NCBI RefSeq assembly: GCF_020171945.1
Contig: NZ_JAIVAP010000015.1
Location: 1-64,000, forward strand
Length of the DNA stretch: 64,000 nt
Direction of reading: 5' to 3'
Source: Bacillus infantis
Lineage (GTDB): Bacteria > Bacillota > Bacilli > Bacillales > Cytobacillaceae
The notes beneath the pieces were generated by a model that worked only from the letters and a program-made list of their open reading frames with translations, did no database searches and had not been told where the DNA came from. Made by a program: the position numbers and the translations under genes. Each line of letters begins with the position of its first letter. Within the stretch, counting starts at the first letter, position 1. This document shows, piece by piece, positions 53,787 through 63,060 of the stretch.

Positions 53787-54854
53787 ATGAAAAATCTTGT
53801 CATACTTGGCGGAGGATATGGCGGCATGAGAGCACTTGCCCGTCTGCTGCCGAACTCATTGCCGGAAGATACAAGCATTACACTGATTGACCGGGTGCCA
53901 TACCACTGCCTTAAAACTGAATATTATGCACTGGCAGCAGGAACGATCTCTGATCAGCATGTACGGGTTGCTTTCCCTGAGCATCCTCGCCTTAAGATCA
54001 AATACGGAGAAATTTCCGGGATCGACCTTGAAAAACAGCAGGTAAACCTGGCAAATGAAAAGCCTGTTTCCTACGATGACCTTATCATCGGACTTGGATG
54101 CGAGGATAAGTACCACAATGTTCCAGGGGCAGATGTACACACCTACAGCATCCAGACAATCGAAAAATCACGCCGCACATACGAAACATTGAACAATCTG
54201 TCGCCGGGATCTGTCGTTGCCATCGTTGGGGCAGGACTGAGCGGAGTTGAGCTGGCATCTGAGCTGAATGAAAGCCGGCCGGATCTGAAGGTAAAGCTGT
54301 TTGACAGGGGGAATCATATTCTTTCTGCTTTCCCGGAAAGATTGAGCACTTATGTGGAAAACTGGTTTGACAATCACGGAGTTGAAATCATTAATAATTC
54401 CAACATCACCCATGTAGAGGAAAACATCCTTTATAACCATGACGAGCCCCTGCAGTGCGATGCCATTGTATGGACAGCAGGCATCCAGCCAAGCAAGGTT
54501 GTCCGCGACCTGCCGGTGGAAAAAGATGCGCAGGGTCGTGTCGTGCTTACCAAGCATCATAACATTCCAGGCAATGAGCATGTGTACGTTGTAGGAGACT
54601 GCGCAAGCCTGCCGCATGCACCAAGCGCACAGCTTGCCGAGGGCCAGGCAGAACAAATTGTCCAGATTCTCCTGAAGCGCTGGAAAGGCGAGGAGCTGCC
54701 GGAATCCCTGCCGGTGATCAAGTTAAAAGGCGTCCTTGGCTCACTCGGCAAAAAGCACGGCTTCGGCCTTGTCGCCGAAAGGCCAATCACAGGCCGGGTT
54801 GCCAGACTGCTTAAATCCGGGATATTGTGGATGTATAAATATCATAATGGCTGA
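53787..54854 (+). CDS. yutJ: NDH-2-like NAD(P)/FAD oxidoreductase (YutJ)
   Basis: A 355-aa flavoprotein, shorter than YumB. It has MKNLVILGGGYGGMRALARL, the NADH motif GAGLSGVELASEL and the FAD motif VYVVGDCASLP. It ends in a basic amphipathic segment (RLLKSGILWMYKYHNG) likely to touch the membrane. A second NDH-2 paralogue beside yumB, about 4.5 kb away. ATG 53787 lies nine bases after AGGGGA. Terminated by a strong hairpin. Confidence 0.92.
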   Translation: MKNLVILGGGYGGMRALARLLPNSLPEDTSITLIDRVPYHCLKTEYYALAAGTISDQHVRVAFPEHPRLKIKYGEISGIDLEKQQVNLANEKPVSYDDLIIGLGCEDKYHNVPGADVHTYSIQTIEKSRRTYETLNNLSPGSVVAIVGAGLSGVELASELNESRPDLKVKLFDRGNHILSAFPERLSTYVENWFDNHGVEIINNSNITHVEENILYNHDEPLQCDAIVWTAGIQPSKVVRDLPVEKDAQGRVVLTKHHNIPGNEHVYVVGDCASLPHAPSAQLAEGQAEQIVQILLKRWKGEELPESLPVIKLKGVLGSLGKKHGFGLVAERPITGRVARLLKSGILWMYKYHNG

Positions 54855-54865
54855 TCAAGCATGAC

Positions 54866-54905
54866 AAAGGAGTACGGATTGAAGCATCCGTACTCCTTTT
54901 TAATT
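54866..54905 (+). terminator. terminator of yutJ
   Basis: AAAGGAGTACGGA-ttgaagca-TCCGTACTCCTTT then TTAATTT. Confidence 0.95.
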
Positions 54906-54984
54906 TAAGTGTAGATATGTAAAGCTTACTTTATTTATGGATTTGAAAAGTGCCACAAAATGCAAAACTCCTGCAAATAAACTC

Positions 54985-55120
54985 AAATTGAAGTACAAGG
55001 CACCCAGACACCTGCGGGGAATTAGCGGCAGGGCTGAGACCCCGCAAAAGGTACGCCGAGGAGGCTCAGCGTGCCCCGCGGAAAGCGGAGTCCCTGCAGC
55101 GGAAATCAACAGCCCCCATT
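54985..55120. repeat. MITE-like Bacillus intergenic repeat, copy 1 (degenerate)
   Basis: About 136 bp aligned with the copy at 63061. It shares AAGGCACCCAGACACCTGCG, TGAGACCCCGCA, GAGGAGGCTCAGCG, CCCCGCGGAAAGCG and GAAATCAACAGCCCCCATT. The left end has decayed (ATTGAAGTAC in place of TTGATTGGAGTGC). Non-coding; a chance frame runs through it. I recognise this core from many Bacillaceae genomes. Confidence 0.8.
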
Positions 55121-55181
55121 CAGGAAGCCGTATTTTCAACAAAAAAGCGACCCTGATAAATACAGGCCCGCTTTTTCCCAT

Positions 55182-55511
55182 TTATGAAGCCGGCGTATAA
55201 CCGTAATCCTCCATTTTAGCGAAAATGGTTTTCAGCTTCGGATTGCCCTCGCCGACCACCTCACCGCCGATTAGAACGACCGGATAGAACATATCCTCCT
55301 CAATCACTCTAAGCGCAAAGTCCCTCTTTTCCTCATCATCAGGAGGATTATGGATATCCACATACACGATGGAAAAAGGCTGATCTGCGAATTTCCGGCT
55401 GACCGCAGCCTCCAGCCATTCATAAGTTTCCTTAGATGATGGCAGATTTACACAGCTGGGACATAATTGCTCTGCCCCGTAAACAATGATTTCAACTGAC
55501 TTCCTGTCCAT
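55182..55511 (-). CDS. yuzD: YuzD family thioredoxin-like protein (DUF1462)
   Basis: A 109-aa protein from ATG 55511, after AGGGGTGGG. The redox-type motif CPSC is at 17-20 after a beta strand (IIVYGAEQL), followed by a thioredoxin-like fold. Length and position match YuzD. Likely a disulfide or Fe-S-associated protein; function unknown. Confidence 0.88.
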   Translation of the reverse strand: MDRKSVEIIVYGAEQLCPSCVNLPSSKETYEWLEAAVSRKFADQPFSIVYVDIHNPPDDEEKRDFALRVIEEDMFYPVVLIGGEVVGEGNPKLKTIFAKMEDYGYTPAS

Positions 55512-55658
55512 TTTTCCCACCCCTTTATGTCTATTTTACCTGATGGAAGATTAATAATCATGTAGAAAAAAATTAACGATTATTGGATTTAAGGATTGGG
55601 GAATAGATTTTTAGCTCGACAGTGATTATAATAAGTAGTAGGAAAGGAGTCGATTTTA

Positions 55659-55892
55659 ATGGAACAAGATATCATATCAGATGTTCAGGAAGTATTAGAT
55701 AAATTGCGTCCGTTTCTTCTTCGCGATGGAGGAGACTGTGAATTGGTTGATGTAGAAGATGGCATCGTTAAGCTTCGTTTGCTTGGAGCGTGCGGCAGCT
55801 GCCCTAGTTCAACCATTACTTTAAAAGCAGGGATTGAACGTGCCCTTTTAGAAGAAGTTCCTGGAGTTGTAGAAGTAGAACAGGTATTCTAA
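55659..55892 (+). CDS. yutI: NifU C-terminal-type Fe-S scaffold protein (YutI)
   Basis: A 77-aa protein consisting of just the NifU C-terminal domain, with the cluster-binding Cys45 and Cys48 in [14 protein letters not shown]. It assembles or carries Fe-S clusters. ATG 55659 follows AAAGGAG. Divergent from yuzD and followed by a strong terminator. Confidence 0.93.
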   Translation: MEQDIISDVQEVLDKLRPFLLRDGGDCELVDVEDGIVKLRLLGACGSCPSSTITLKAGIERALLEEVPGVVEVEQVF

Positions 55893-55906
55893 GAAATTCC
55901 AATAAT

Positions 55907-55941
55907 AAAGCGATCACGCCTGCGGCGGATCGCTTTTTTTT
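55907..55941 (+). terminator. terminator of yutI
   Basis: AAAGCGATC(A)CGCC-tgc-GGCGGATCGCTTT with a T8 tail. Confidence 0.93.
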
Positions 55942-55969
55942 ATGGAATCGGATGACGCCTCTGCTTATA

Positions 55970-56872
55970 TTACCGGCCGGAAACTGCATGCCTGGATACT
56001 GTACTGCCCTTTTGATCAATGGCTAAGCGAAGCACGTCCATCTGCGGCAGCATCCTGCTGAGTCCTTCAGCAGCTTCATCTCCCTTTTCAGGAGAGCAGA
56101 AGCAGACCACTGCAGGCCCCGCTCCGCTCAGGGCGGTTCCGAAGACGCCAAGAGCTGTTGCTTTCTGTTCGATCATGGCAAGATGGGGAACAATCTTTCT
56201 TCTGTAGGGCTGGTGATACTGATCTTTATGCATCATCCTCCCCGCCAGCTCATAATCTCCCTGAAGAAGAGCGGCAATGAGGAGATTGGCTGCAGCACCG
56301 GCCTGGACCGACTCTTGATGGGTCAAGCTTGCCGGCAGGGCACCCCTCGATTCTTTTGTCAGCAGCTCCTCCTGGGGAACGGCTGCCAGCACCTCAAAGG
56401 CAAGGTCATGGAAAGCGGCTGCCAGCACCTCTTCACCCGCTTGATAGCCAATCACCAGCCCGCCAAAGAGGGAGGCGCCTACATTGTCCGGATGCCCCTC
56501 CATACGGGCTGCGAGGGACAGCTTTTCATGCCGGGAAAGCTCTAAGGCGCATAATGAATCAGCCAGCTCGATTCCGGCGACAATCGCTGCTCCGCTCGAG
56601 CCAAGACCCCTTGCCAGGGGGATCTCGCTTTTTACCCTTAAAATACAGGGCGGGAGATCCGCAGAATAATATTCGGCTGCCATCTTTGCAGCCTGGACGA
56701 TCAAATGCCTGCCGTCCCCAGGCAAGCCCTCCAGGCAGCTGCTTTCCGGCACAACCTCCCATTGGCCGGCACGCTCCGCTTCGACCGTCAAATATAAACT
56801 CAGTGCAAGGCCGACAGAATCAAAGCCAGGCCCAAGATTGGCCGTACTTGCCGGCACAGTGATGGTAAGCAT
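55970..56872 (-). CDS. thrB: homoserine kinase
   Basis: A 300-aa GHMP kinase. It has PASTANLGPGFDSVGLAL at the N-terminus, the ATP-binding PLARGLGSSGAAIVAG near residue 87 and the C-terminal GTALSGAGPAVVCF. It phosphorylates homoserine for threonine synthesis. ATG 56872 follows TGGAGGGAG, 11 bp past the thrC stop; an earlier ATG at 56887 overlaps thrC. Last gene of the hom-thrC-thrB operon. Confidence 0.95.
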   Translation of the reverse strand: MLTITVPASTANLGPGFDSVGLALSLYLTVEAERAGQWEVVPESSCLEGLPGDGRHLIVQAAKMAAEYYSADLPPCILRVKSEIPLARGLGSSGAAIVAGIELADSLCALELSRHEKLSLAARMEGHPDNVGASLFGGLVIGYQAGEEVLAAAFHDLAFEVLAAVPQEELLTKESRGALPASLTHQESVQAGAAANLLIAALLQGDYELAGRMMHKDQYHQPYRRKIVPHLAMIEQKATALGVFGTALSGAGPAVVCFCSPEKGDEAAEGLSRMLPQMDVLRLAIDQKGSTVSRHAVSGR

Positions 56873-56883
56873 CTCTCCCTCCA

Positions 56884-57945
56884 TCATGTATGCACGGCTC
56901 CCCTGATATGGCCGGCGACCGCTTCAAGCTCGTTCGGCAGAAGGACCGGTTTCACAAGGCTTGTATCGATTGCTGTGTTCGGATCTTTCAGCCCGTTCCC
57001 AGTCAGGACTGCAACAACTCTGCTCCCATGCGGTATTTCCCCCTGGCGCAGCTTTTTATAGATGCCAGCAAGCGATGCACAGGATGCCGGCTCTGCAAAT
57101 ATGCCCTCTGAAGCTGCAAGCTTTCGGTATGCCCCAAGGATCTCTGTATCGCTGACCTCATCGATTTTCCCTTCTGACTCGTTCCTCGCATCCACGGCAA
57201 GCTGCCAGCTTGCAGGGTTTCCGATCCTGATGGCGGTAGCGATCGTTTCGGGCTCTGCAAAGACTCTGTCATGGACAATGGCTGCCGCCCCTTCTGCCTC
57301 AAAGCCAAACATCCGGGGAAGGCCAGTCTGTTTTGCACGGCTGTACTCTTTAAAGCCTTTCCAGTAGGCGCTGATATTGCCGGCATTTCCTACAGGGATT
57401 GCGAGAATGTCAGGCGCACTTCCAAGCTGGTCGCAAATTTCGAAGGCAGCCGTTTTCTGCCCTTCCAGCCTGTATGGATTAACAGAATTCACAAGAGTGA
57501 CCGGCTCCGTTTCGCTGATGCTGCGCACCATGGCAAGCGCCTCGTCAAAATTGCCTTCAATCGAAATGATCTCGGCACCGTACATGATTGCCTGAGCAAG
57601 CTTACCCATGGCAATCTTGCCTTCAGGAATGACGACAATGCATCTCATGCCGGCCCTTGCCGCATATGCCGCTGCTGCGGCAGATGTATTCCCTGTCGAT
57701 GCACAAATGACCGTACTGCTGCCGGCTTCCTTTGCTTTGGCAACAGCCATGACCATGCCTCGGTCCTTGAATGAGCCCGTCGGATTGCTGCCCTCCGTTT
57801 TCACATACAGATCGATTCCCCATTCCTGGGATATCCTGTTCAGCTTGATAAGCGGTGTATTGCCTTCATTTAGGGAGAGCATGGGTGTTTCATCATTGAC
57901 CGGCAGATATTCCTTGTAGGCAGACAAAAGTCCTTCCCATCGCAT
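56884..57945 (-). CDS. thrC: threonine synthase
   Basis: A 353-aa PLP enzyme of fold type II. The PLP lysine lies in [11 protein letters not shown] (about residue 60), with [15 protein letters not shown] and [13 protein letters not shown] following. It converts phosphohomoserine to threonine. ATG 57945 overlaps the hom stop by one base (TGATG). The N-terminus ([10 protein letters not shown]) is the usual type. Confidence 0.96.
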   Translation of the reverse strand: MRWEGLLSAYKEYLPVNDETPMLSLNEGNTPLIKLNRISQEWGIDLYVKTEGSNPTGSFKDRGMVMAVAKAKEAGSSTVICASTGNTSAAAAAYAARAGMRCIVVIPEGKIAMGKLAQAIMYGAEIISIEGNFDEALAMVRSISETEPVTLVNSVNPYRLEGQKTAAFEICDQLGSAPDILAIPVGNAGNISAYWKGFKEYSRAKQTGLPRMFGFEAEGAAAIVHDRVFAEPETIATAIRIGNPASWQLAVDARNESEGKIDEVSDTEILGAYRKLAASEGIFAEPASCASLAGIYKKLRQGEIPHGSRVVAVLTGNGLKDPNTAIDTSLVKPVLLPNELEAVAGHIRGAVHT

Positions 57946-59240
57946 CAGCTTCCACTCCCCTCTACTCTGTATGAGCTCTCAATCGTTTTAACAGCAGGCA
58001 GATCCTCTAAGCTGGACAGGATGTCCTCATAATCCTTCAAAGAAGATTGATGGGTGACGAGGACAATTTCGGCCAGCCCCTTTTCTTCCACAGGCAGCTG
58101 GAGTATTTTTTCAAGACTGACGGAATGCTTGGAAAAAATCGATGTCAATTCACCGAAGACACCGACTTCATCTTTGACATGAAGCCGCAGGAAGTATTTA
58201 GAGTAAATCTCGGACGGATCTTTAAGCTTTTTCGGATACTGCGGACTGACAGCGCTCTTCCCGTTCACGCCAAGCCTCAGATTTTTCATGACACCGACAA
58301 GGTCCGATACAACTGCTGTAGCAGTCGGCAGGCTGCCTGCACCCGGGCCGTAAAACATCGTTTCGCCAACCGCTTCTCCATATACATAAATCGCATTATA
58401 CTCATTATTCACCCCGGCAAGCGGATGGGATTCTGCCAAAAGCGCCGGCTGCACGCTGACCTCCACCTTCTCCCCTTCACGGTGGGCAATGCCGATCAGC
58501 TTCATCGTATAGCCCAGCTGCTTCCCGTACTGAAGATCCTCTTCCGTTACATGGGTGATGCCTTTTACTTTCACATCATCCAGATCAACTTTCATCGAGA
58601 AGCCGAGTGTGGCCAGGATCGCCATTTTCCTTGCAGCATCCAGCCCCTCCACATCTGAGGTCGGGTCGCTTTCGGCATAACCCAGCTCCTGGGCTTCTTT
58701 CAGCACATCTTCATAGGCGCTGCCATCCTGGCTCATCTTCGTTAAAATAAAATTGGTTGTCCCATTAACGATGCCTATCATTTTGGTGATCCGGTCAGAG
58801 GCCAGACCGTCTGCAAGGCCTCTTAGAATAGGGATGCCTCCGGCTACGCTCGCTTCATAAAACAAATCGCAGCCATTTTCTGACGCGGCAGTCAAAAGCT
58901 CTGAACCATACAGCGCCATTAAATCCTTATTGGCTGTCACGATATGCTTTTTGTTCGCGAGCGCCTTAAGGAGATGCTTCCTTGTATCCTCAATCCCCCC
59001 CATGACCTCAATGATAATATCGATATCCGGATCATTAATGATTTCCTCCGGGCTTCCTGTGAGCAGAGAAGCTTCAATATCCACTTCGCGCTGCTTATTC
59101 AGATCCTGCACCAGCACTTTTTTTACCTCAACCGGACAGCCTACCTGATGCATCAGCTTATCCTGGTGATTTTTAATGATTTTCACAACACCCGATCCAA
59201 CAGTCCCCAATCCTAACAATCCAACTGAAATAGCTTCCAC
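57945..59240 (-). CDS. hom: homoserine dehydrogenase
   Basis: A 431-aa protein from GTG 59240, after AGGGGGAT. It has the Rossmann motif [12 protein letters not shown], the catalytic region [13 protein letters not shown] and [18 protein letters not shown], and a C-terminal ACT domain (about 350-428) for threonine feedback. It reduces aspartate semialdehyde to homoserine. A sigma-A promoter lies 59-87 bp upstream. First gene of the threonine operon. Confidence 0.96.
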   Translation of the reverse strand: MEAISVGLLGLGTVGSGVVKIIKNHQDKLMHQVGCPVEVKKVLVQDLNKQREVDIEASLLTGSPEEIINDPDIDIIIEVMGGIEDTRKHLLKALANKKHIVTANKDLMALYGSELLTAASENGCDLFYEASVAGGIPILRGLADGLASDRITKMIGIVNGTTNFILTKMSQDGSAYEDVLKEAQELGYAESDPTSDVEGLDAARKMAILATLGFSMKVDLDDVKVKGITHVTEEDLQYGKQLGYTMKLIGIAHREGEKVEVSVQPALLAESHPLAGVNNEYNAIYVYGEAVGETMFYGPGAGSLPTATAVVSDLVGVMKNLRLGVNGKSAVSPQYPKKLKDPSEIYSKYFLRLHVKDEVGVFGELTSIFSKHSVSLEKILQLPVEEKGLAEIVLVTHQSSLKDYEDILSSLEDLPAVKTIESSYRVEGSGS

Positions 59241-59298
59241 TCTATATCCCCCTCGCCGTTGTTCTTTTAAGGTGTACATTTGTATTTATATAGTAGAC

Positions 59299-59327
59299 AT
59301 TATAGAATTTGGCAGATAATTTTACAA
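59299..59327 (-). promoter_or_regulatory. sigma-A promoter of hom-thrC-thrB
   Basis: On the minus strand TTGTAA, 17 bp and TATAAT. The predicted start is near 59292. Confidence 0.75.
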
Positions 59328-59332
59328 TAGTA

Positions 59333-59347
59333 AATATTCAGAATTAT
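59333..59347. promoter_or_regulatory. weak CodY-like box at the hom promoter
   Basis: ATAATTCTGAATATT (minus strand) matches the CodY consensus at 11 of 15 positions, just upstream of the hom -35. Threonine genes respond to amino acid supply in bacilli, so this is plausible but weak. Confidence 0.25.
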
Positions 59348-59505
59348 TTTTGTGGAATCGCTTACTGTATTGGGGGAGTATGTATTGGCAGGTTTTAAAT
59401 TTTTTCTGTTTAGGGATAAAGAGGCGGCCAGGGTCGCCTTATTAATATGTTTAGTGGAGTTAGTATACATGAACAGAACATCCTGATAGGATGTTGATCC
59501 TGCCT

Positions 59506-59994
59506 GGGATACATGACATGTGGGTTTTTCTCTCTGTTATATACTAGGGGCTTTTACGGGATACATGACATATGCGTTTTTCTCTCTGTCATGTACTCAG
59601 GGGCTCTTACGGGATACATCACACATGCGTTTTTCGTTCGGTCATGTATCCAGTGACTCTTCCGGGATACATCACACATGCGTTTTTCCCTCTGTCATGT
59701 ATCCAGTGACTCTTACGGGATACATCACACATGCGTTTTTCTCTCTGTCATGTACTCAGTGGCTCTTACGGGATACATGACATATGCATTTTTCGCTCGG
59801 TCATGTATCCAGGGGCTCTTACGGGATACATCACACATGCGTTTTTCGTTCGGTCATGTACTCAGGGGCTTTTCCGGGATACACGACACATGCGTTTTTC
59901 TCTCTGTCATGTGCTCAGTAGCTCTTCCGGGGTACATAACACATGCATTTTTCTCTCTGTCATGTACTCAGGGGCTCTTCTGGGATACACGACA
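59506..59994. repeat. 53-bp minisatellite, nine units plus a partial tenth
   Basis: Units begin GGGATACAT at 59506, 59558, 59611, 59664, 59717, 59770, 59823, 59876, 59929 and (partial) 59982. The first is 52 bp and the other eight exactly 53 bp. Each reads roughly GGGATACATSACAYATGC, GTTTTTC, TCTCTCTGTCATGTA or GTTCGGTCATGTA, then CTCAGGGGCTCTTACG. Variants are shared between non-adjacent units. Several units can form an ACATGACA/TGTCATGT stem. Three-frame ORFs through it are an artefact of the repeat. Intergenic between hom and the hydroxyacid dehydrogenase. Confidence 0.93.
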
Positions 59995-60100
59995 TTCAGA
60001 ATCCAAGCCTGTCCTTTACTCCTGAAACTCCTTTGGATAACCAGCCTGCCTCTCCGCCAAAGCACTATCCCCAGCCATAAGCCGCCCCTCTCTACACTAA

Positions 60101-60127
60101 ACAAAAGGCCCGGCAAAATGCCGGGCC
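60101..60127 (-). terminator. terminator of the 2-hydroxyacid dehydrogenase gene
   Basis: GGCCCGGCA-aaa-TGCCGGGCC with A4 on the left (T4 on the minus strand). Confidence 0.88.
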
Positions 60128-60139
60128 CTCATCCAATAT

Positions 60140-61105
60140 TTACATATGTACTGCCGTTTTTGCCTGCTTGCCTGATAAAACAAGATCGATGTTTTCGGCA
60201 CAAAGCCTTGCCATCTCCATTCTTGTTTCCGTGCTGGAGCTGCCGATATGCGGAAGGGCGACAACATTCGGCAGGCTGAGGAGAGGATGGTCCTTTCCAA
60301 TCGGTTCTTTTACAAAGACGTCAAGTCCGGCTCCGCTGATTTCCCCATCAGCAAGGGCACGGTAAAGCGCCTCTTCATCCACAATGGCGCCGCGGCCTGC
60401 ATTAATGAAAATCGCGGAATTCTTCATTCTGCGGAAGGCCTCTTCAGTGAAAAGATTTTTCGTCGAGTCATTCAGCGGTGCAAGGCAAACAACATAATCC
60501 GACTGTTCGCACAGCTCCTCGAATGAAACGTAGACAGCACCGAGACTTTCTTCCGCCTCCGGCCTTCTTGACCTGTTATGGTAAAGGATGTTCATGTCAA
60601 AGCCTTTTGCCCGCTTTGCCACAGCTTGGCCGATATTCCCCATTCCAACAATCCCGATGGTTTTATGATGGATATCCTGGCCTGCAAGAAGGAGCGGACT
60701 CCAGCTCTTCCATTTCCCTTCTTTCACATATTCAGCGCTTTCCGTGATCCTCCGGGCAGCCGCCATTAATAAAGCAAACGTCAGATCGGCTGTAGTATCC
60801 GTAAGGACATCAGGGGTGTTCGCCACAGTGATCCCTTTTTCCGCTGCAGCCTTCACATCAATATTGTCATAACCGACTGCAAGGTTGGCTACAACCTTCA
60901 ATCGGTGCGCTTCCGCCAGTAAATCACCATCTATGGAATCTGAAAGCATCGTTAGGAGTGCTGATGCCTCTTTAGCCTTTTCCCCGAGGACTTCAGCAGG
61001 GACAGGTATATCTTCCTTATCCCACATCTCCACACGATAATGTTCTTTTAAGCCGGCAATCGTTTCTTCCGGCAGCTTTCTTGTAATATACACTCTATCC
61101 TTCAT
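60140..61105 (-). CDS. D-2-hydroxyacid dehydrogenase (glyoxylate/hydroxypyruvate reductase type)
   Basis: A 321-aa protein with the NAD(P)-binding motif GIVGMGNIGQAVAKRA and catalytic Arg (NAGRGAIVDEEAL), Glu (DVFVKEP) and His (LPHIGSSS). The sequence VGYDNIDVKAAAEKGI is typical of the GhrB/YvcT subgroup reducing glyoxylate or hydroxypyruvate. The exact substrate is inferred. ATG 61105, or TTG 61108, follows GGAGG. It ends at a terminator, with the minisatellite beyond. Confidence 0.9.
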   Translation of the reverse strand: MKDRVYITRKLPEETIAGLKEHYRVEMWDKEDIPVPAEVLGEKAKEASALLTMLSDSIDGDLLAEAHRLKVVANLAVGYDNIDVKAAAEKGITVANTPDVLTDTTADLTFALLMAAARRITESAEYVKEGKWKSWSPLLLAGQDIHHKTIGIVGMGNIGQAVAKRAKGFDMNILYHNRSRRPEAEESLGAVYVSFEELCEQSDYVVCLAPLNDSTKNLFTEEAFRRMKNSAIFINAGRGAIVDEEALYRALADGEISGAGLDVFVKEPIGKDHPLLSLPNVVALPHIGSSSTETRMEMARLCAENIDLVLSGKQAKTAVHM

Positions 61106-61213
61106 CAATTATGAGCCTCCCAGCAGTTGCCATAAAAATTCGTTACCTCCTCATTATAAAAGGAAGAAATGGCAATTCAAAGGAAAAGCCCTTTCACAGC
61201 CCGGCTGAGTCCT

Positions 61214-62221
61214 CTATCGTTTCAGCCAGTCTACAGGAGGAAGTTTCAGCTTGGCAGCAGGAACTTCTGCCATCTCAAAGAATTTTCCAAGAAATTCTTC
61301 ATGGTCGCCTGTATGCTGCAGGAAACGGCCCAGCTGCTCTTCTGATAGATGCCTTTGATGCTCTGTCGGATTCCCATAATAATTCTCGATGCATTCAAAA
61401 TAGTGAAGCGGGAACAGGAGGCGTGCATACAGCAGCCGCCATGAAAAAGAAGTCAGAGGCTCCACTGTCTGATACTCCTTCAGGTACTGGGAAAGCCCTG
61501 GCTGGTATGTTTTAATGTTCCGGAAGTACCTTTCCCTCGACCATTCTGCCAGATCGCGGCTTGCATGATCAAATACCCAATCAAACGGACTTTTGATCAG
61601 ATAGTCATTACTTCCCCATGTGGAGGAAACAAAGCGCTCGTGGCAGACAGTTCCGCTGTCCGCAGGCCCGGGCTCATCATCCAGCTCCGCATCGGCCAGA
61701 TATTGGATGGAGTTTTCAGCAAGGCCCATATAGTAGGGAAATGTCTCCAGGAACATCCGGTCCAGTTCATGCTCCGGCTGCTGAAAAAGCATGCTATTCC
61801 AAACCTTCTCCATCTGATCAAGCCTCTTTTCCCAGAGCTGCTTCCACTGCCCGATCCTGCTTGTCCGTGTGATCGGTGAGGAAATAAGCCTGCCGCGATA
61901 ATGGAATTTGGCAAGCTTCCTGCCTGACTGATAGCCTTTTCGCGGCTGGGCATTCGGGCACTTCAATACACAATAGCTCTTTTGCTCCCACACACTTGAA
62001 TGCTTACCTTCGGATGTCTGCAGGAAAGTGCTTACCGTCTTATCGCCGGTTTGCTGCAGGTGACTGGCGATCAGGCTAAGCTCCGCCAGATCCTCTTCTT
62101 CCAGGCCAACCTCCATCGGAATATAAAGCTGGTTATCCTTTTTAAACGCTTCATGCAGACCGATCCTCAATTCTTCCTCCGCCTGTATGCCAAAATGTTG
62201 CTTAAGCATTTGCCTGAGCAT
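61214..62221 (-). CDS. yutH: spore coat protein YutH (CotS-like kinase fold)
   Basis: A 335-aa protein related to the CotS/YutH family of inactive, kinase-like spore coat proteins. Recognisable segments are GRKLAKFHYRGRLI, CHERFVSSTWGSNDYLIKSPFDWVFDHASRDLAEW and LYARLLFPLHYFECIENYYG. The middle CHERF region stands where an aminoglycoside-phosphotransferase HGD would be. Expected in the mother cell and outer coat. GAGGTG precedes ATG 62221. Position matches B. subtilis yutH next to yutG. Confidence 0.87.
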   Translation of the reverse strand: MLRQMLKQHFGIQAEEELRIGLHEAFKKDNQLYIPMEVGLEEEDLAELSLIASHLQQTGDKTVSTFLQTSEGKHSSVWEQKSYCVLKCPNAQPRKGYQSGRKLAKFHYRGRLISSPITRTSRIGQWKQLWEKRLDQMEKVWNSMLFQQPEHELDRMFLETFPYYMGLAENSIQYLADAELDDEPGPADSGTVCHERFVSSTWGSNDYLIKSPFDWVFDHASRDLAEWSRERYFRNIKTYQPGLSQYLKEYQTVEPLTSFSWRLLYARLLFPLHYFECIENYYGNPTEHQRHLSEEQLGRFLQHTGDHEEFLGKFFEMAEVPAAKLKLPPVDWLKR

Positions 62222-62419
62222 AGAAACACCTCTTCATTCGCTAAGTGGCTTATACCTCATTTATATGTGCCCGCCGCTAAAACTTGTTTGTTTCTTGCAT
62301 AACACATGCCTTCCGGGAAAAAATGAAGTAGACAGGCCAGAGGAGCCGCATGTCCTGTTTAGGTATATTTGCGGCTGTACCGGTATATACATTAGAAAAA
62401 ACAAGAAAAGGTGAGGCAA

Positions 62420-62926
62420 ATGTCTGAAGAACAAAAAGAAGTTGTTGACCTGACAGAACAGACAGCGCGCAGATGGCTGCTTGAAAGAGGGGTAACCATA
62501 CAGGATATCGCAGATTTAGTTTTCTTTCTTCAGGAAAAGTACCACCCGAATCTTGATATGAAGGACTGCCTTCACAATGTGGAGCGCGTCCTGTCCAAAA
62601 GGGAAGTCCAAAACGCCATCCTGACCGGGATCCAGCTTGACATGCTCGGCGAAAAGGGAATGCTTGACCAGCCTCTCCAAAAAATCATTGAAACCGATGA
62701 AAGCCTCTACGGCGTCGACGAAGTACTCGCTTTCTCAATCGTCAATGTCTATGGCAGCATCGGCTTTACCAACTATGGATATATCGATAAACTGAAGCCC
62801 GGCATCCTGAAAGACTTAAACGATAAATCCTCCGGCAAATGCCACACCTTCCTCGATGACATCGTTGGCGCCATCGCAGCCGCCGCCTCCAGCCGCCTGG
62901 CCCATGGTGCTGCAAAGGTGGAATAG
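62420..62926 (+). CDS. yutG: phosphatidylglycerophosphatase A family protein (YutG)
   Basis: A 168-aa protein from ATG 62420 (AAGGTGAGG upstream; GTG 62411 is an alternative). It has the Bacillus-type PgpA fold with ERGVTIQDIADLVFFLQEKY and GVDEVLAFSIVNVYGSIG, and a C-terminal DDIVGAIAAAASSRLAHGA. It lacks clear membrane helices, unlike the enterobacterial PgpA. The predicted role is dephosphorylation of phosphatidylglycerophosphate, but this subgroup is little studied. Confidence 0.85.
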   Translation: MSEEQKEVVDLTEQTARRWLLERGVTIQDIADLVFFLQEKYHPNLDMKDCLHNVERVLSKREVQNAILTGIQLDMLGEKGMLDQPLQKIIETDESLYGVDEVLAFSIVNVYGSIGFTNYGYIDKLKPGILKDLNDKSSGKCHTFLDDIVGAIAAAASSRLAHGAAKVE

Positions 62927-62938
62927 AATAGAAGACAA

Positions 62939-62975
62939 GAAAACACAGCCTTCTGTTGGAGGCTGTGTTTTCTTA
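62939..62975 (+). terminator. terminator of yutG
   Basis: AAAACACAGCC-ttctgttgga-GGCTGTGTTTT then CTT. Confidence 0.92.
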
Positions 62976-63060
62976 TGTACAATCCCCATAACAAAACAGA
63001 GAGACTTCAAAAAACTCTGCGTTTTTTAAAGAGAAATTTGCCCAAAAATTTATGAAAACC

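Noticed and set aside
54937-55200. 87-aa ORF rich in Arg/Gly/Pro
   Set aside because: It is a translation of the MITE-like repeat, which recurs as non-coding DNA at 63061.
59241-59400. T-box or threonine riboswitch ahead of hom
   Set aside because: The predicted transcript leader is only about 50 nt, too short for a T-box, and no T-box sequence (TGGNACCGCG) was seen.
59506-59994. CRISPR array
   Set aside because: The whole 53-bp unit repeats with small substitutions; there are no unique spacers and no cas genes nearby.
59520-60279. Three overlapping long ORFs through the minisatellite
   Set aside because: The 53-bp unit is not a multiple of three, so stop-free frames arise merely from repetition. 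No ribosome binding sites precede them.
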